From assembly GCA_963715565.1 (NCBI GenBank), contig OY970256.1, positions 1,116,001-1,180,000 of the forward strand: DNA of 64,000 nucleotides, in the 5' to 3' direction. Made by a program: the position numbers and the translations under genes. Position 1 is the stretch's first letter, and the number at the start of each line of letters is the position of its first letter. This document shows, piece by piece, positions 19,182 to 28,297 of this stretch. The stretch is from JACVRN01 sp963715565 (GTDB taxonomy: Bacteria; Acidobacteriota; Blastocatellia; Pyrinomonadales; Pyrinomonadaceae). The notes under the pieces were generated by a model. It ran no database searches and was not told where the DNA came from. It was given only the letters and a program-made list of their open reading frames with translations.

Positions 19182-19226
19182 AGAGGCCCGCTTCCATTTG
19201 TCTGAATACTGGAAAGAGAAACGAAG

Positions 19227-20903
19227 ATGAAAGAGCGAAAAACGGCTGTTGGCGGGGTCGCGGTTGCGTTGGACGACGTAGATGACGACAACCAGGGAAG
19301 CCCTCCGATTCCCATAGGCGACATACAGTTCTTCGACAACTACATGCCCCCGTTGATTGACGGCACTTACATGATAAGCGTCAAGCAGGAGATCGACGAG
19401 GTCGTGGACCCGCAGAACAATACGACGCAACCGTTGGCCGCGCCTTACGTCACACAGCAATATTTTCAGGTACAGGGGCCGCAGTTTACTTTGGACCCCT
19501 CGCAGGTCTATTCGGTCTACCCGCCGCCGAACGCTCTGGCCGATTACAGCGGGACGATGCCGCACATCGTCCTCAACAGTCGCACGCTCCCATGGGAGCG
19601 CACGCTGGACGGCCTTGAGCCGAGCGCTAATAATCAACCGTGGCTCGCGCTTCTACTCTTCGACGAAGACGAAATCCTCACGAGCAGCCCGGCGCAGCCC
19701 GGCAACTCTACCAAGACTCAGCTTCTCCCGCTCTCCGAAGTGATTAATCTCAGCCTGTCGGGCGACATCCTCAGCCCGCAGATTACGTTTCAGGTTGATA
19801 GCCCGCCAGCCACTTCTACCTGTCTCGCCATAGACGTTGACCCGCAAGTCTTCCTGAGCATCGCGCCGCAGCTTAGCGAGCTTCCGCTTTTGGCCCACTG
19901 TAGGGCGGTCAACACCGGCAATAAAGAGATACTGGGCATCAACGCCGACGGCTGGTTCTCTGTAGTGATTGCCAATCGCAGGTCGAACTGTTCGCAGGTG
20001 GGCAGCCCTCCCGCCGGGACCAGAAACATCGCGCACCTGGTCTCGCTGGAAGGCTTGCAGGACTACTTGCCCGGACCCGGAAGTAAGGCGATTCCCGGCA
20101 ACATACAACGTGTGCGGCTGGTTTCGCTCGCCAGTTGGGTTTTCATCTGCGCCACGACGGGGCTTAACTTCAGGGAGTTGATGAAGCATCTGGATATCGG
20201 GATTTTGCAGTTGCCGGTGGACACCTCTCCGCCGACTCTCATTACTCCGTCGCCGCCTGCCAACATTGAAGAGATGGTCAAGGCGGCTTTCCAGACCGGC
20301 TATGTGCCGCTCAACTACACGACCCAGCAGGGCGAGCAGAGCGTCGGCTGGTGTCGCGGGCCGCTGGTTCCCTTCCCCGTCAAGCCGGTCGAGCGCGTCC
20401 CGTTCAGCTCTGCCGACGAAGCCAAAATCTACGACCCGAATACTGGAATGTTCGACCTCTCGTATGCGGTCGCATGGCAGCTCGGCAGACTTCTGACACT
20501 TGCCAATAAAGAATTTTCGGTCGCCCTGCTCAACTGGCAGCAGGAGGCCAATTACCTGATTGACCTGATTATAGAGCAGCAACAGCAGGCCCAGGCTTAC
20601 GGCGCTGTGCTTGATATGCCGGACCCGTCCGTGATGCTTCTCGCCAGCTCCGGCAAGCCTTCTGTGGACAGAAAGCAGATGATGCGTTCGGTCGTAACGT
20701 ACTTGAGCACCAAGTTTGCCGAAAGGGTTTTGTCGGAGGGGCCGGGCGAGGGCCGCATGTTCGGCGAGGGCCGCGACCCGACGGGCGTTCGCAAGGTGCG
20801 CGACAAGCTGCCGGGGCTGTTGCCTGAAGAAGAAGTTGAAGAGTTGCTGGCGACGGGAACAGACCCCTCCGCCTTTATACGCAGGATGTTCCTGAAGCGC
20901 TGA
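19227..20903 (+). CDS. Conserved-looking protein of unknown function, 558 residues
   Basis: No family is recognised with certainty. The start is ATG 19227 behind a GAAAGAG-type ribosome site, 45 bases after the giant gene. Residues 30-130 carry distinctive stretches (F-F-D-N-Y-M-P-P-L, D-G-T-Y-M-I-S-V, Q-V-Q-G-P-Q-F-T-L-D-P, H-I-V-L-N-S-R-T-L-P-W-E-R) that read as a compact beta-rich domain. The middle is beta-rich, and the C-terminal third is helical, with a Q-rich helix at about 435-470 and a basic end. There is no signal peptide. The tripeptide S-P-P occurs five times in loops. The close spacing to the giant suggests they act together, perhaps as subunits of one assembly. Confidence 0.6.
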   Translation: MKERKTAVGGVAVALDDVDDDNQGSPPIPIGDIQFFDNYMPPLIDGTYMISVKQEIDEVVDPQNNTTQPLAAPYVTQQYFQVQGPQFTLDPSQVYSVYPPPNALADYSGTMPHIVLNSRTLPWERTLDGLEPSANNQPWLALLLFDEDEILTSSPAQPGNSTKTQLLPLSEVINLSLSGDILSPQITFQVDSPPATSTCLAIDVDPQVFLSIAPQLSELPLLAHCRAVNTGNKEILGINADGWFSVVIANRRSNCSQVGSPPAGTRNIAHLVSLEGLQDYLPGPGSKAIPGNIQRVRLVSLASWVFICATTGLNFRELMKHLDIGILQLPVDTSPPTLITPSPPANIEEMVKAAFQTGYVPLNYTTQQGEQSVGWCRGPLVPFPVKPVERVPFSSADEAKIYDPNTGMFDLSYAVAWQLGRLLTLANKEFSVALLNWQQEANYLIDLIIEQQQQAQAYGAVLDMPDPSVMLLASSGKPSVDRKQMMRSVVTYLSTKFAERVLSEGPGEGRMFGEGRDPTGVRKVRDKLPGLLPEEEVEELLATGTDPSAFIRRMFLKR

Positions 20904-20929
20904 AGAAGAGAGCGAACGAGGCACAAGCT

Positions 20930-21820
20930 ATGTCATCACCTATTTCGCAGGACAAATACCTCGCCGACCTGAAGGCGTTTTTCGCAGACCCCTACAACCA
21001 GGCGCTAATCGTGGAGATGTTTTCCGATCTCCCCGAAGTGATGCAGCAGTGGCTCGGCTCGACGTGCCTGCTCTACGGGATGCCTTTCAATAATCTGGTC
21101 ATAGACGATCGCATGCTCCCGCCTGAGTCCATACGGTTCTTCTATCTGGACCACAACTGGCTGGATGCAATGGTGGACGGCGTGTTCAGCGTCGGCGTCC
21201 ACTCCAGCCGCAACGCGGCCTTTATACAACTGCTGATACAAGCGATACGCGAGACGGCGGAGGCGGAGATACCTTTAGTGCGCAGCCGCCTGCAAGGCGT
21301 GCCGTCGCCACAGGAGGTAACGCTCGGAGGCCCTATGACGGGGCTCCTGATGCGTTCGGCGGCGGTCTCGGGCTGGCCCGGTCTGGTGGTCAAAGCCTAC
21401 GGGAAAAGCTCCGAGCAGGACCAGCTCCCCCTGCTCAGGATGGACCGTCTGGCCGCAGACGTTTTGATCTGCATCTTCGCTGGCATCCCCGTCAACGTAG
21501 AGGTAGCAGAGCCGCCCGAGGGGCTGCACTTCGGCATTGAAGACGACGACCTCATTACGCTGCGCGGGTTGGGCTACGGCAATCACACGGCGGGTGTTCC
21601 GCTAAAGCCGCTCGCGAACGTGACAGCCGTTTATAGGAAAGATAACAACAACCAGAATACGCGCGTGCTCGACATCAACGGCATGCAGGGAGTGCTCAAG
21701 CAGGCGCTGATCACAAAGGGTGCGCTTCCTTCATCGCCTCCCGCACAATCGCTGGGAGCGGCAGACTTCGCCATCCAAATGGTCCAGGCTCCGGAGCAGC
21801 AGGCTTTCGAGAATGATTGA
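20930..21820 (+). CDS. Protein of unknown function, 296 residues
   Basis: The start ATG 20930 lies 26 bases after the 558-residue protein; GAGG about 10 bases upstream is the likely ribosome site. The first 130 residues look helical (K-Y-L-A-D-L-K-A-F-F, then F-I-Q-L-L-I-Q-A-I-R-E-T). The rest is mixed, with G-G-P-M-T-G-L-L-M-R-S and a stretch on small-molecule-like loops (F-G-I-E-D-D-D). There is no signal peptide, membrane helix or recognisable catalytic motif. S-P-P occurs in its loops as in its neighbours. It belongs to the four-gene head module before the paralog array. Confidence 0.58.
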   Translation: MSSPISQDKYLADLKAFFADPYNQALIVEMFSDLPEVMQQWLGSTCLLYGMPFNNLVIDDRMLPPESIRFFYLDHNWLDAMVDGVFSVGVHSSRNAAFIQLLIQAIRETAEAEIPLVRSRLQGVPSPQEVTLGGPMTGLLMRSAAVSGWPGLVVKAYGKSSEQDQLPLLRMDRLAADVLICIFAGIPVNVEVAEPPEGLHFGIEDDDLITLRGLGYGNHTAGVPLKPLANVTAVYRKDNNNQNTRVLDINGMQGVLKQALITKGALPSSPPAQSLGAADFAIQMVQAPEQQAFEND

Positions 21821-21911
21821 GACCAGAGCCTTCAAGGGCCGACTCAGAAGCTCTGTAGACGCAGAGACCGCCCGCAAGCAATCCCACCGGCAGACAATGG
21901 TAGAGGAGTAG
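21813..21911 (+). other. Possible 32-residue small ORF overlapping the gene end
   Basis: An ATG at 21813 overlaps the last codons of the 296-residue gene and opens a frame to TAG 21909-21911, three bases before the next gene. The peptide is Arg/Ser-rich (I-E-T-R-A-F-K-G-R-L-R-S-S). No convincing ribosome site is seen and it may be only spacer. Confidence 0.15.
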
Positions 21912-21914
21912 AAA

Positions 21915-24900
21915 ATGGTAGAGACTAGCAACTTCGATTCGGCAGCGCCCGGCAGCCCGTGGTCAGGCCCGCGTCTTCTGGTCCCGGTCACGGTTCAGGC
22001 GCTCGTGGTCACGGAAGATTATATGAGCGCGGCGAGCTGGTCTATTCTACAGACGAACTACACCAACTTGCAGGTGCCCTACAAGGTTCCCGTCGATCCG
22101 CTGCCGTGTCAAACCGGAGGGCTACTCCTGCCGGGCGGCCAGACTGGTCAAGTGTGGACAGGTATCGTGCTCCACTGGACATTGCCGGAGTCCTTGCGAC
22201 ACGGGACGCAGTCCGCCGGTTCTCCACCTTCCAACGGCGGAGCCGCGTCACCTCCCAGCAATGAAATCGTCTACCCCCTGATTCCGAATCGCTGGCTCGT
22301 GGTGCGTACTTATCAAAACCCGTCGGGCACGCCGAACGACCCGTCGAATAGAGTCACGAAGTCGTGGGTGCTGGAAAGCGACGACGTGAGCACCACGGCC
22401 CCGGCCAATTCGCCGCTATCACAACCGAACTTCTGGATTCAGAACACACAGACGCCTGCTTATCTGGGCCAGAATTATACGCTGGACCAGTGGCTGCAAA
22501 ATTGGCCTGCGGAGCAAAAGAGTCCGCCGCAGAGCGTGCCCCTGACCGCCGTCGGCGTGGGCGACGCTACATACCCTGCGTACATCGCAAACATCAGCAA
22601 CGTCCTTTCCTTCATGGATGACATGTCGGACTTGCCCGGCCCCTTCTCAAATAATTCTTACGTGCCGCTGACCTACATGGTCTTCGGATGGTACTCGGAC
22701 CCGACCGCAGACCCGCTCTATGGCGCGACCGAATCGAACTGGAAAGACTTGATGAGCGAGTTTAACTGGGCGGTTGATAACCCCGATGGCTATCCCAACC
22801 AGATTCTGTGCCACGCCATGACATACGAAGTGAAATGGTATGGCCCGAACGGTCCTACACAGAGCGGCGTGCCGTCTGTGACTTCCACACCATCCTTCGT
22901 TCCCCTGATTGCCGTCGGCAACACGAGCGTAGAAGCTTTGGCCGCCCTGATAGAGCAGCAGGTCGTAGAGGTGATGAAACAGTCTCCGGCGGCGGGCGAG
23001 CAGGTGGCCGACATCATGGAGGCATTCCAGTACAACCTGATTCAGTTGTGGGACCAACCGGGCGGGCAAGTTCAGGTGGACCAGCAACGACACCAGGCAT
23101 GTTTCGGCTCCGGGCCGGGCGGCACTATCTGGGAAGTAATCGCGCCGCAGAACGACAATCAATCGCCGCCCGTCTCGCCGCCCCAGCAAGGGCAGACACA
23201 GCCCGTGCTCACACCGGAGCAGGCATCGCTGCTCGGGCAATTGAACGCGCTACAGAAAGAGCTTGACCGTCAGCAACGCATCCTGTCTTCGATGCAGTGG
23301 GAACTTTACGCCTTCTGGTGGCTGAAATGGGCGTTCTTCATGAGCCAGACCGGGAACCGTGTCAATGCTTATTTGCAGATACTTCTGAAGTCCGTGCAGA
23401 TCCAGACGAACGATGTCAACGCTATCATCTATGGCTCGCGCGGCGTCCAGGGACTTCAAAGCATTCAGGATCAACTGACGGCCTTGCTCGGCGATTCGCT
23501 TCAGTTAGTTTCGTCGGAAGCGCCTAGGTTCTGGCAGCCTGTTGACCCGGTCGTGCTCATCTGCGGCGCGAAAGGCTCTTTCAAACACGGGCCTGAAGCT
23601 CGCCTTAACCCGGACGGCACTCTGCCCTGCCGCATCACGGGCGAGGCCATCACCTCGATTACGGTGACGGCAGGCTCCAAACCTTCGCAGGCGACCGTCT
23701 TGGCCTCAGCCTTGAATCCGAACCTCGACGCGCCCGGGTCGCAGCCTTCCGTCCCTGCGGAATTAACGGACCTCTTCAGCAACATCACAGCTCTTTTCGG
23801 CGAGTCGATGCTGCTGGACACGACCGAGGCCGGGATGATTGCGCAGCTTGCCATGCCCAACCTCAACCCGCCCGATCCTTCAATCACTTTTGCCCAACTG
23901 GTCCAGATTATTCAAAACCAGCAAACCTGTTTCTGGAACTCGATTGTCTATCCTTCGATTGACCAGAGCGTGGCGGCCACGGCCACAGGATTCGACGGCG
24001 ACATTCCCTACGTGATTTCCATAGCCCCCTGGACGCCTCCGTGGTCTCCGCTTTTCATGGACTGGCAAGTCACCTGGTATCCCTCTTACTACTACGTCGT
24101 CAACCCGAAATCCATCACGCCTCCACATAACCCGCCCTATCCGCTCTCCGGCTGGGCTTACAATGAGCTGGATTATTCATGGACCAGCGGCACAGCGCCC
24201 ACCAGCCAACCGGGCTACATCCTTCAGGGACGTACACTCTTGACGCCGCAGGCGACGGATGTTTTCGTCGCGCGGCTTGAGGAGTTGCTGGGCAGCCTGG
24301 GCCAGAGCGGCAGTAGCAGCGGCGGGATGTCCAGTCCCCTGATCGACCCGACCTATGGTTATTCGCCGCCGCCGGACGTGGTTGAAGCGCTCGGAGAGGT
24401 CTTAAAAATCGTCAGCCAGTGGGACATGCTCTCTCAAAACATGAGCGGCTTTCACTACCAGCTAATACAACAGGACACAGGGCAGCACATACAATGCACA
24501 GACCCTACGTTTGGGCCTCTGATTGGGACGGGCGATCTCGCCATTCCCATCTACGATAACGGAACGGGGCAGTCGTTGATTGGCTACAACCCAATACGCG
24601 CGGGCCATTTCGTACTCAATCAGCTCTGGATAGTTGACGATTTCGGCCAGGTCTTTAACATCGGCGAAGCGCTTACCAATCAACCGGACAAACCCTTCAG
24701 CCCGACCGCCGTCAGCGACTGGCTGACCACACCCGGCACTTATGACCCGACGCCGATGCAACTGCCGCCGAGGGTCGTGCAGCCCATACGCCTCTCCTTC
24801 TCGTTCGTTTCGGCGGAGGATGACAGCCAGGAGACTGCCTATGTACCGGGCGCGAATCCCGTCTGCGGCTGGGTGCTACCAAACCATCTGGATAACAGTT

Positions 24901-25904
24901 TAGCTATTTACGACGCGAGCGGCCTCGCCCTAGGTGAATTGCAACTCGTGGGCGGCAGTACTAATAAGCGCGCACGCTGGACGCCAGCGCCGGACAGCCC
25001 TGCCCCGGTGGGCGCTCCGCCCGCGATTGCAAACGTTCACCTGCGAAGCTTCGTCGAAGGAGTGCTCAACCAACCGGACGGCGGCGGCCCCGCGCTCGGA
25101 CAGCTCATGGACGTGATTGACGAAACCCTGTGGACCATTGACCCGCTCGGGGCTCGTACAGATCAGAGCCTTTCAGTCTTAATCGGCAGACCCCTTGCGC
25201 TTGCGCGCGCCTCGGTTGCCTACGAGATATCCGGGCAGCCCGTCTACGATAAGAGCTTGTACGAGATGTCGACCGCGACTCAGCCGACCGCACCCAACTT
25301 CCAGAACACAGCAGGCTTCACAGAGGTCAGCTTCACGGTCGAACTCGGCAGCCTTGAGCTTCCGGACGACGGCCTTCTAGGATATTTTCTTGGCGACAAC
25401 TACCAGCAATTCAATTCCGTGCACCTGCCCGACTCGGACGAGCAGCCGCCCTACGTCGTCCAGAACAATTTACATTTACAACTAAACAGCGACCTGACAT
25501 CACCGCCTACGGGGATTGACCTCTCTTCCCCCGTCGGCGAGAGCGCGGCCTACATCACCATGCTGGTTGACCCGAGGGGCTCGGTTCATGCGAGCACAGG
25601 CATCCTGCCGGTGCAGCAGATTTCGATTCCCGCATGGTACGTGCAGCCCGCTCTTTCCCAGATGGAGGTGACATTTCAGACGGGGCCGCTGCTCACCGCG
25701 ACCGAGGAATTGCAGATGCCGCTGCCCGCCAGCAACAAGGGCGACTGGTCCTGGGTTCAACAGCCAAGCGTGACGGTCTGGCAGGAGACGACCGACCTCA
25801 CCAAAGCGAACCCGCAGGCCATTCTCTCCGACATTCCTCTCTCGGTCCGCGAAGGCTGGCTCAAGCTTTCCGGGGCGCTCGGCGACGACGATAAGAATTC
25901 ATAG
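21915..25904 (+). CDS. Large protein of unknown function with central coiled coil, 1329 residues
   Basis: The start is ATG 21915 behind GAGGAG. There is no signal peptide. The N-terminal 400 residues are mixed alpha/beta (L-L-V-P-V-T-V-Q-A-L-V-V, then G-I-V-L-H-W-T-L-P). Residues about 433-530 form a heptad-like helical segment (L-N-A-L-Q-K-E-L-D-R-Q-Q-R-I-L) with Trp-rich helices behind it. The rest is Pro/Gly/Ser-rich and beta-prone, ending in V-R-E-G-W-L-K-L-S-G-A-L. Many S-P-P turns match the three genes before it. The first member of the paralog array follows after a 3' gene remnant. The helical core amid beta domains would suit a scaffold or linker role, but this is a guess. Confidence 0.6.
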   Translation: MVETSNFDSAAPGSPWSGPRLLVPVTVQALVVTEDYMSAASWSILQTNYTNLQVPYKVPVDPLPCQTGGLLLPGGQTGQVWTGIVLHWTLPESLRHGTQSAGSPPSNGGAASPPSNEIVYPLIPNRWLVVRTYQNPSGTPNDPSNRVTKSWVLESDDVSTTAPANSPLSQPNFWIQNTQTPAYLGQNYTLDQWLQNWPAEQKSPPQSVPLTAVGVGDATYPAYIANISNVLSFMDDMSDLPGPFSNNSYVPLTYMVFGWYSDPTADPLYGATESNWKDLMSEFNWAVDNPDGYPNQILCHAMTYEVKWYGPNGPTQSGVPSVTSTPSFVPLIAVGNTSVEALAALIEQQVVEVMKQSPAAGEQVADIMEAFQYNLIQLWDQPGGQVQVDQQRHQACFGSGPGGTIWEVIAPQNDNQSPPVSPPQQGQTQPVLTPEQASLLGQLNALQKELDRQQRILSSMQWELYAFWWLKWAFFMSQTGNRVNAYLQILLKSVQIQTNDVNAIIYGSRGVQGLQSIQDQLTALLGDSLQLVSSEAPRFWQPVDPVVLICGAKGSFKHGPEARLNPDGTLPCRITGEAITSITVTAGSKPSQATVLASALNPNLDAPGSQPSVPAELTDLFSNITALFGESMLLDTTEAGMIAQLAMPNLNPPDPSITFAQLVQIIQNQQTCFWNSIVYPSIDQSVAATATGFDGDIPYVISIAPWTPPWSPLFMDWQVTWYPSYYYVVNPKSITPPHNPPYPLSGWAYNELDYSWTSGTAPTSQPGYILQGRTLLTPQATDVFVARLEELLGSLGQSGSSSGGMSSPLIDPTYGYSPPPDVVEALGEVLKIVSQWDMLSQNMSGFHYQLIQQDTGQHIQCTDPTFGPLIGTGDLAIPIYDNGTGQSLIGYNPIRAGHFVLNQLWIVDDFGQVFNIGEALTNQPDKPFSPTAVSDWLTTPGTYDPTPMQLPPRVVQPIRLSFSFVSAEDDSQETAYVPGANPVCGWVLPNHLDNSLAIYDASGLALGELQLVGGSTNKRARWTPAPDSPAPVGAPPAIANVHLRSFVEGVLNQPDGGGPALGQLMDVIDETLWTIDPLGARTDQSLSVLIGRPLALARASVAYEISGQPVYDKSLYEMSTATQPTAPNFQNTAGFTEVSFTVELGSLELPDDGLLGYFLGDNYQQFNSVHLPDSDEQPPYVVQNNLHLQLNSDLTSPPTGIDLSSPVGESAAYITMLVDPRGSVHASTGILPVQQISIPAWYVQPALSQMEVTFQTGPLLTATEELQMPLPASNKGDWSWVQQPSVTVWQETTDLTKANPQAILSDIPLSVREGWLKLSGALGDDDKNS

Positions 25905-25922
25905 TCAGGAAAGGAACGACGA

Positions 25923-26003
25923 TTGAATCCACGGTCTCTCGCATCCGACGGAGCTTACACCTGGCAGGCAATACTTAAAGACAGCACATTGATGAAACTA
26001 TAA
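25923..26003 (+). pseudogene. 3' remnant of an array paralog
   Basis: Between the 1329-residue gene and the first array member, the 26 codons from TTG 25923 to TAA 26003 read L-A-S-D-G-A-Y-T-W at the start of the match and T-L-M-K-L at the stop. This mirrors the end of member 1 (L-A-F-D-G-A-Y-F-W, then T-L-M-K-L). The DNA around the stop (ACATTGATGAAACT) and the following CCGGG are shared with member 1. It is the last blade of a deleted or recombined paralog. AGGAAAGGA precedes the TTG, so a tiny peptide might still be made. Confidence 0.72.
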
Positions 26004-26034
26004 CCGGGCAACAAAAATCTTAATTGGTGCCCGG
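26004..26034 (+). terminator. Weak hairpin after the paralog remnant
   Basis: CCGGGCA (26004-26010) pairs with TGCCCGG (26028-26034) around a 17-nt loop, followed by GCTTTCC. The stem is short and the T-tract poor, so it may be an attenuator or chance. The matching place after member 1 has lost the pairing. Confidence 0.25.
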
Positions 26035-26066
26035 GCTTTCCATCTTTAAGGCCAAAGATAATTCAC
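26034..26066 (+). repeat. Conserved array spacer, copy before member 1
   Basis: The sequence GGCTTTCCATCTTTAAGGCC and its continuation AAAGATAATTCAC recurs, slightly changed, before members 2 and 6 at a similar distance from the ATG. It lies just after a stop of member-1-like type in all three cases. Confidence 0.65.
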
Positions 26067-26081
26067 TGAATGGAGCACGCC

Positions 26082-28223
26082 ATGAATCTACAATACATCA
26101 CCAACACCGAGCCGCCGCCCGCCGAGTCCGTGCTCCAATACAGCATCAGCCCCGACACGGTCTTCGTCTCTACAGGCACACAGCAGATGTACGCCAACCT
26201 GACCATCACGGTCTTCAACCCTTCGCAGGAAGCCGTCACCTGCCAGATGTTTCACTTCGGCTTCTACGTCGGGGCAGAGTACGGCGACCTCACGACCAGC
26301 GACACCGGGATACAGACTTCATCTGACCAGAGCAGTTGGACTATCAGCAAACAGGCGACCGAGAACCCGGACAACCCGACGCTCTATCAGTTCAGCGCCC
26401 CGGCATCGGGGATGGCTAACCAGCAGTTAGCTCCGAACCAGACGCTTGTCTTTCATCTCAACAGAATACTGATTAACGAAGCTATTGGAGAAGGCGGCGT
26501 GCCGATTGCGATTAATGAAGTCACAGGCACACAGGGTAACCCTACGGTCGTACAGGGTGAGATTACGATTGCGAAAACAGAGCCGACGCTCTTTGCACAG
26601 CTTTCGGTTGTTCCAGCTACGCCTGTTCAGGCGGGCGCTCCCGTAACATTAAACTGGCAGGTGACGGGTTCAGACCACTGGCAGTTATATGATTACGATA
26701 CAGACACGCTGCTCTATGACAGTGTAACGGGCAGCCCGCCCGACGCAGATTCTTACGGGCCCATCCTTCCACAGCAGAACACCAACTATGAGCTGATCGC
26801 TTTCCACGGGCAGCTCTTCACGACATCTTACGCGGAAGCGATGGTCATGGCGGCTCATTTCATAGGCGAGCCGACGGCCACACCCTCTGTCATAAACCCT
26901 GGGCAGTCGTCCGTCCTGTCGTGGAAAACAAAATATGCGAGCCAGCTCACCATCTCGGCGGCGGATTTCCAGAGCGTCGTGCTTGAAGCGCCCGCAGGCC
27001 AGTATGACAACTTTCCTCAAGCGCCGAATAATCAGTGGCCGGTCAACCCGACGGAAACGACCAGCTACAGTTTAGCCATCACGGGGCCGGGCGGAAGCAC
27101 GGACCAAAGATACGTGCCGGTTTCGGTCAACGTCCCGCCGCCTGTTATCAACTCCTTCACGGCAACGCCCTATACTCCGGGGCAGAGCGTCACACTGAAA
27201 TGGGAAACGTCCAACTCATCGAGCGCCACATTGTCGCTGAAGAATCTGGTGACCGGACAGACCACTTCATTCGGCTCTGTCCCTAACGTCGAAACGAGCT
27301 TCCCGGTAACTCCTCCGGGCTCCGTCGTCATCTACGTACTGTCTGTAATCGGACAGGGCGGCGAGGTCACAGAACAGTTGATTGTGACCGAGAGCCCCGT
27401 AATGTTCGGCCTGGATCAACTAGGCCCCATGATTTTCGATGGCACCAACCTGTGGATAAGAGATATCTGGACTAACCTGTTCAAGATCAGGCCGAGCGAC
27501 GGAAAAGTGCTCGGGCAGTACTCGGTCAGCATGACCAGCACTGCGCTGGACTCATTGGTCTTTGACGGGGCGAACATCTGGATTTCCAATGCGGACAACA
27601 ATGTGACGAAGATTCGGGCGAGCGACGGGACTGTGCTCGGAAACTATCCTATCCCGGGGGGGTATCCCGGAGGGATGGTCTTTGACGGAGCGAACATCTG
27701 GGTAACCGGTCAAGGCGCTGTAACCACGCTGAGGCCGAGCGACGGGACTGCGTTCGGACAAAATATTGTCCCGTCCGAGAATTCCGGAGGCATAGCCTTT
27801 GACGGGGAGAACATTTGGGTAGCCAATTATAACGGTGTGACCAAAATTCGAGCCAGTGATGGGAGCTCGCAGGGGAATTATGACGTGGGAGTAGGAATCT
27901 ATGATGTGATCTTTGACGGAACCAACATCTGGGTGTCGAGTTTTGAATCCAGTAGTGTGAGCAAGCTGAGGCCGAGTGACGGGGCTGTGCTGGAAACTTT
28001 TCAGATGGAGGCCGCTCCGTACAAGCTTCTTTCTCAGGCTGGCTATATCTGGATGGCTAACAGCGCTGACAATACCCTGTCCATTCTGGACGCCAACACA
28101 GGGGCTTTGCAGGGAATGATTTCGGTCGGACAGTTTTTTCGACCACAGTTTCTAGCATTCGATGGAGCTTACTTCTGGGTAACGACTGCTGCCGGCCACG
28201 TCAAAACATTGATGAAACTGTAG
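26082..28223 (+). CDS. Array paralog 1: constant head, Ig-like domains, seven-bladed propeller
   Basis: The start is taken at ATG 26082 (M-N-L-Q-Y-I), seven bases after GGAG; the frame also has an ATG at 26070, which lies within that ribosome site. Of 713 residues, 1-168 are the constant head (Q-Y-S-I-S-P-D-T-V-F-V-S, one conserved Cys at 54, A-P-A-S-G-M-A-N, then I-L-I-N-E-A). Ig-like domain 1 holds the array hallmark S-D-H-W-Q-L-Y-D with L-L-Y-D-S. Ig domains 2 and 3 run to about 445, and seven blades end at the last residue (F-D-G-A-N-I-W type). There is no signal peptide or C-terminal sorting tail. Its closest relative is member 5, especially in Ig domain 2 (V-L-S-W-K-T-K-Y-A-S-Q). The function is unknown; binding or display is inferred from the architecture. 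Confidence 0.75.
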   Translation: MNLQYITNTEPPPAESVLQYSISPDTVFVSTGTQQMYANLTITVFNPSQEAVTCQMFHFGFYVGAEYGDLTTSDTGIQTSSDQSSWTISKQATENPDNPTLYQFSAPASGMANQQLAPNQTLVFHLNRILINEAIGEGGVPIAINEVTGTQGNPTVVQGEITIAKTEPTLFAQLSVVPATPVQAGAPVTLNWQVTGSDHWQLYDYDTDTLLYDSVTGSPPDADSYGPILPQQNTNYELIAFHGQLFTTSYAEAMVMAAHFIGEPTATPSVINPGQSSVLSWKTKYASQLTISAADFQSVVLEAPAGQYDNFPQAPNNQWPVNPTETTSYSLAITGPGGSTDQRYVPVSVNVPPPVINSFTATPYTPGQSVTLKWETSNSSSATLSLKNLVTGQTTSFGSVPNVETSFPVTPPGSVVIYVLSVIGQGGEVTEQLIVTESPVMFGLDQLGPMIFDGTNLWIRDIWTNLFKIRPSDGKVLGQYSVSMTSTALDSLVFDGANIWISNADNNVTKIRASDGTVLGNYPIPGGYPGGMVFDGANIWVTGQGAVTTLRPSDGTAFGQNIVPSENSGGIAFDGENIWVANYNGVTKIRASDGSSQGNYDVGVGIYDVIFDGTNIWVSSFESSSVSKLRPSDGAVLETFQMEAAPYKLLSQAGYIWMANSADNTLSILDANTGALQGMISVGQFFRPQFLAFDGAYFWVTTAAGHVKTLMKL

Positions 28224-28250
28224 CCGGGACAGAGAAATTTTTATTGCTCA

Positions 28251-28282
28251 GGCTTCCCCCTTCAAGGCCGAAGATAATTCAC
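28251..28282 (+). repeat. Conserved array spacer, copy before member 2
   Basis: GGCTTCCCCCTTCAAGGCCG followed by AAGATAATTCAC matches the spacers before members 1 and 6. Confidence 0.65.
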
Positions 28283-28297
28283 AGAGTCGAGCGCGCT

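Noticed and set aside
19653..20924. Long antisense frame of 423 residues opposite the 558-residue gene
   Set aside because: It is rich in Arg/His/Val, has no motif, lies wholly opposite a better gene and reflects GC-rich third positions.
26070..26081. Earlier ATG for array member 1
   Set aside because: It lies in the ribosome site of the better ATG at 26082, which restores the N-terminus shared by the whole array.
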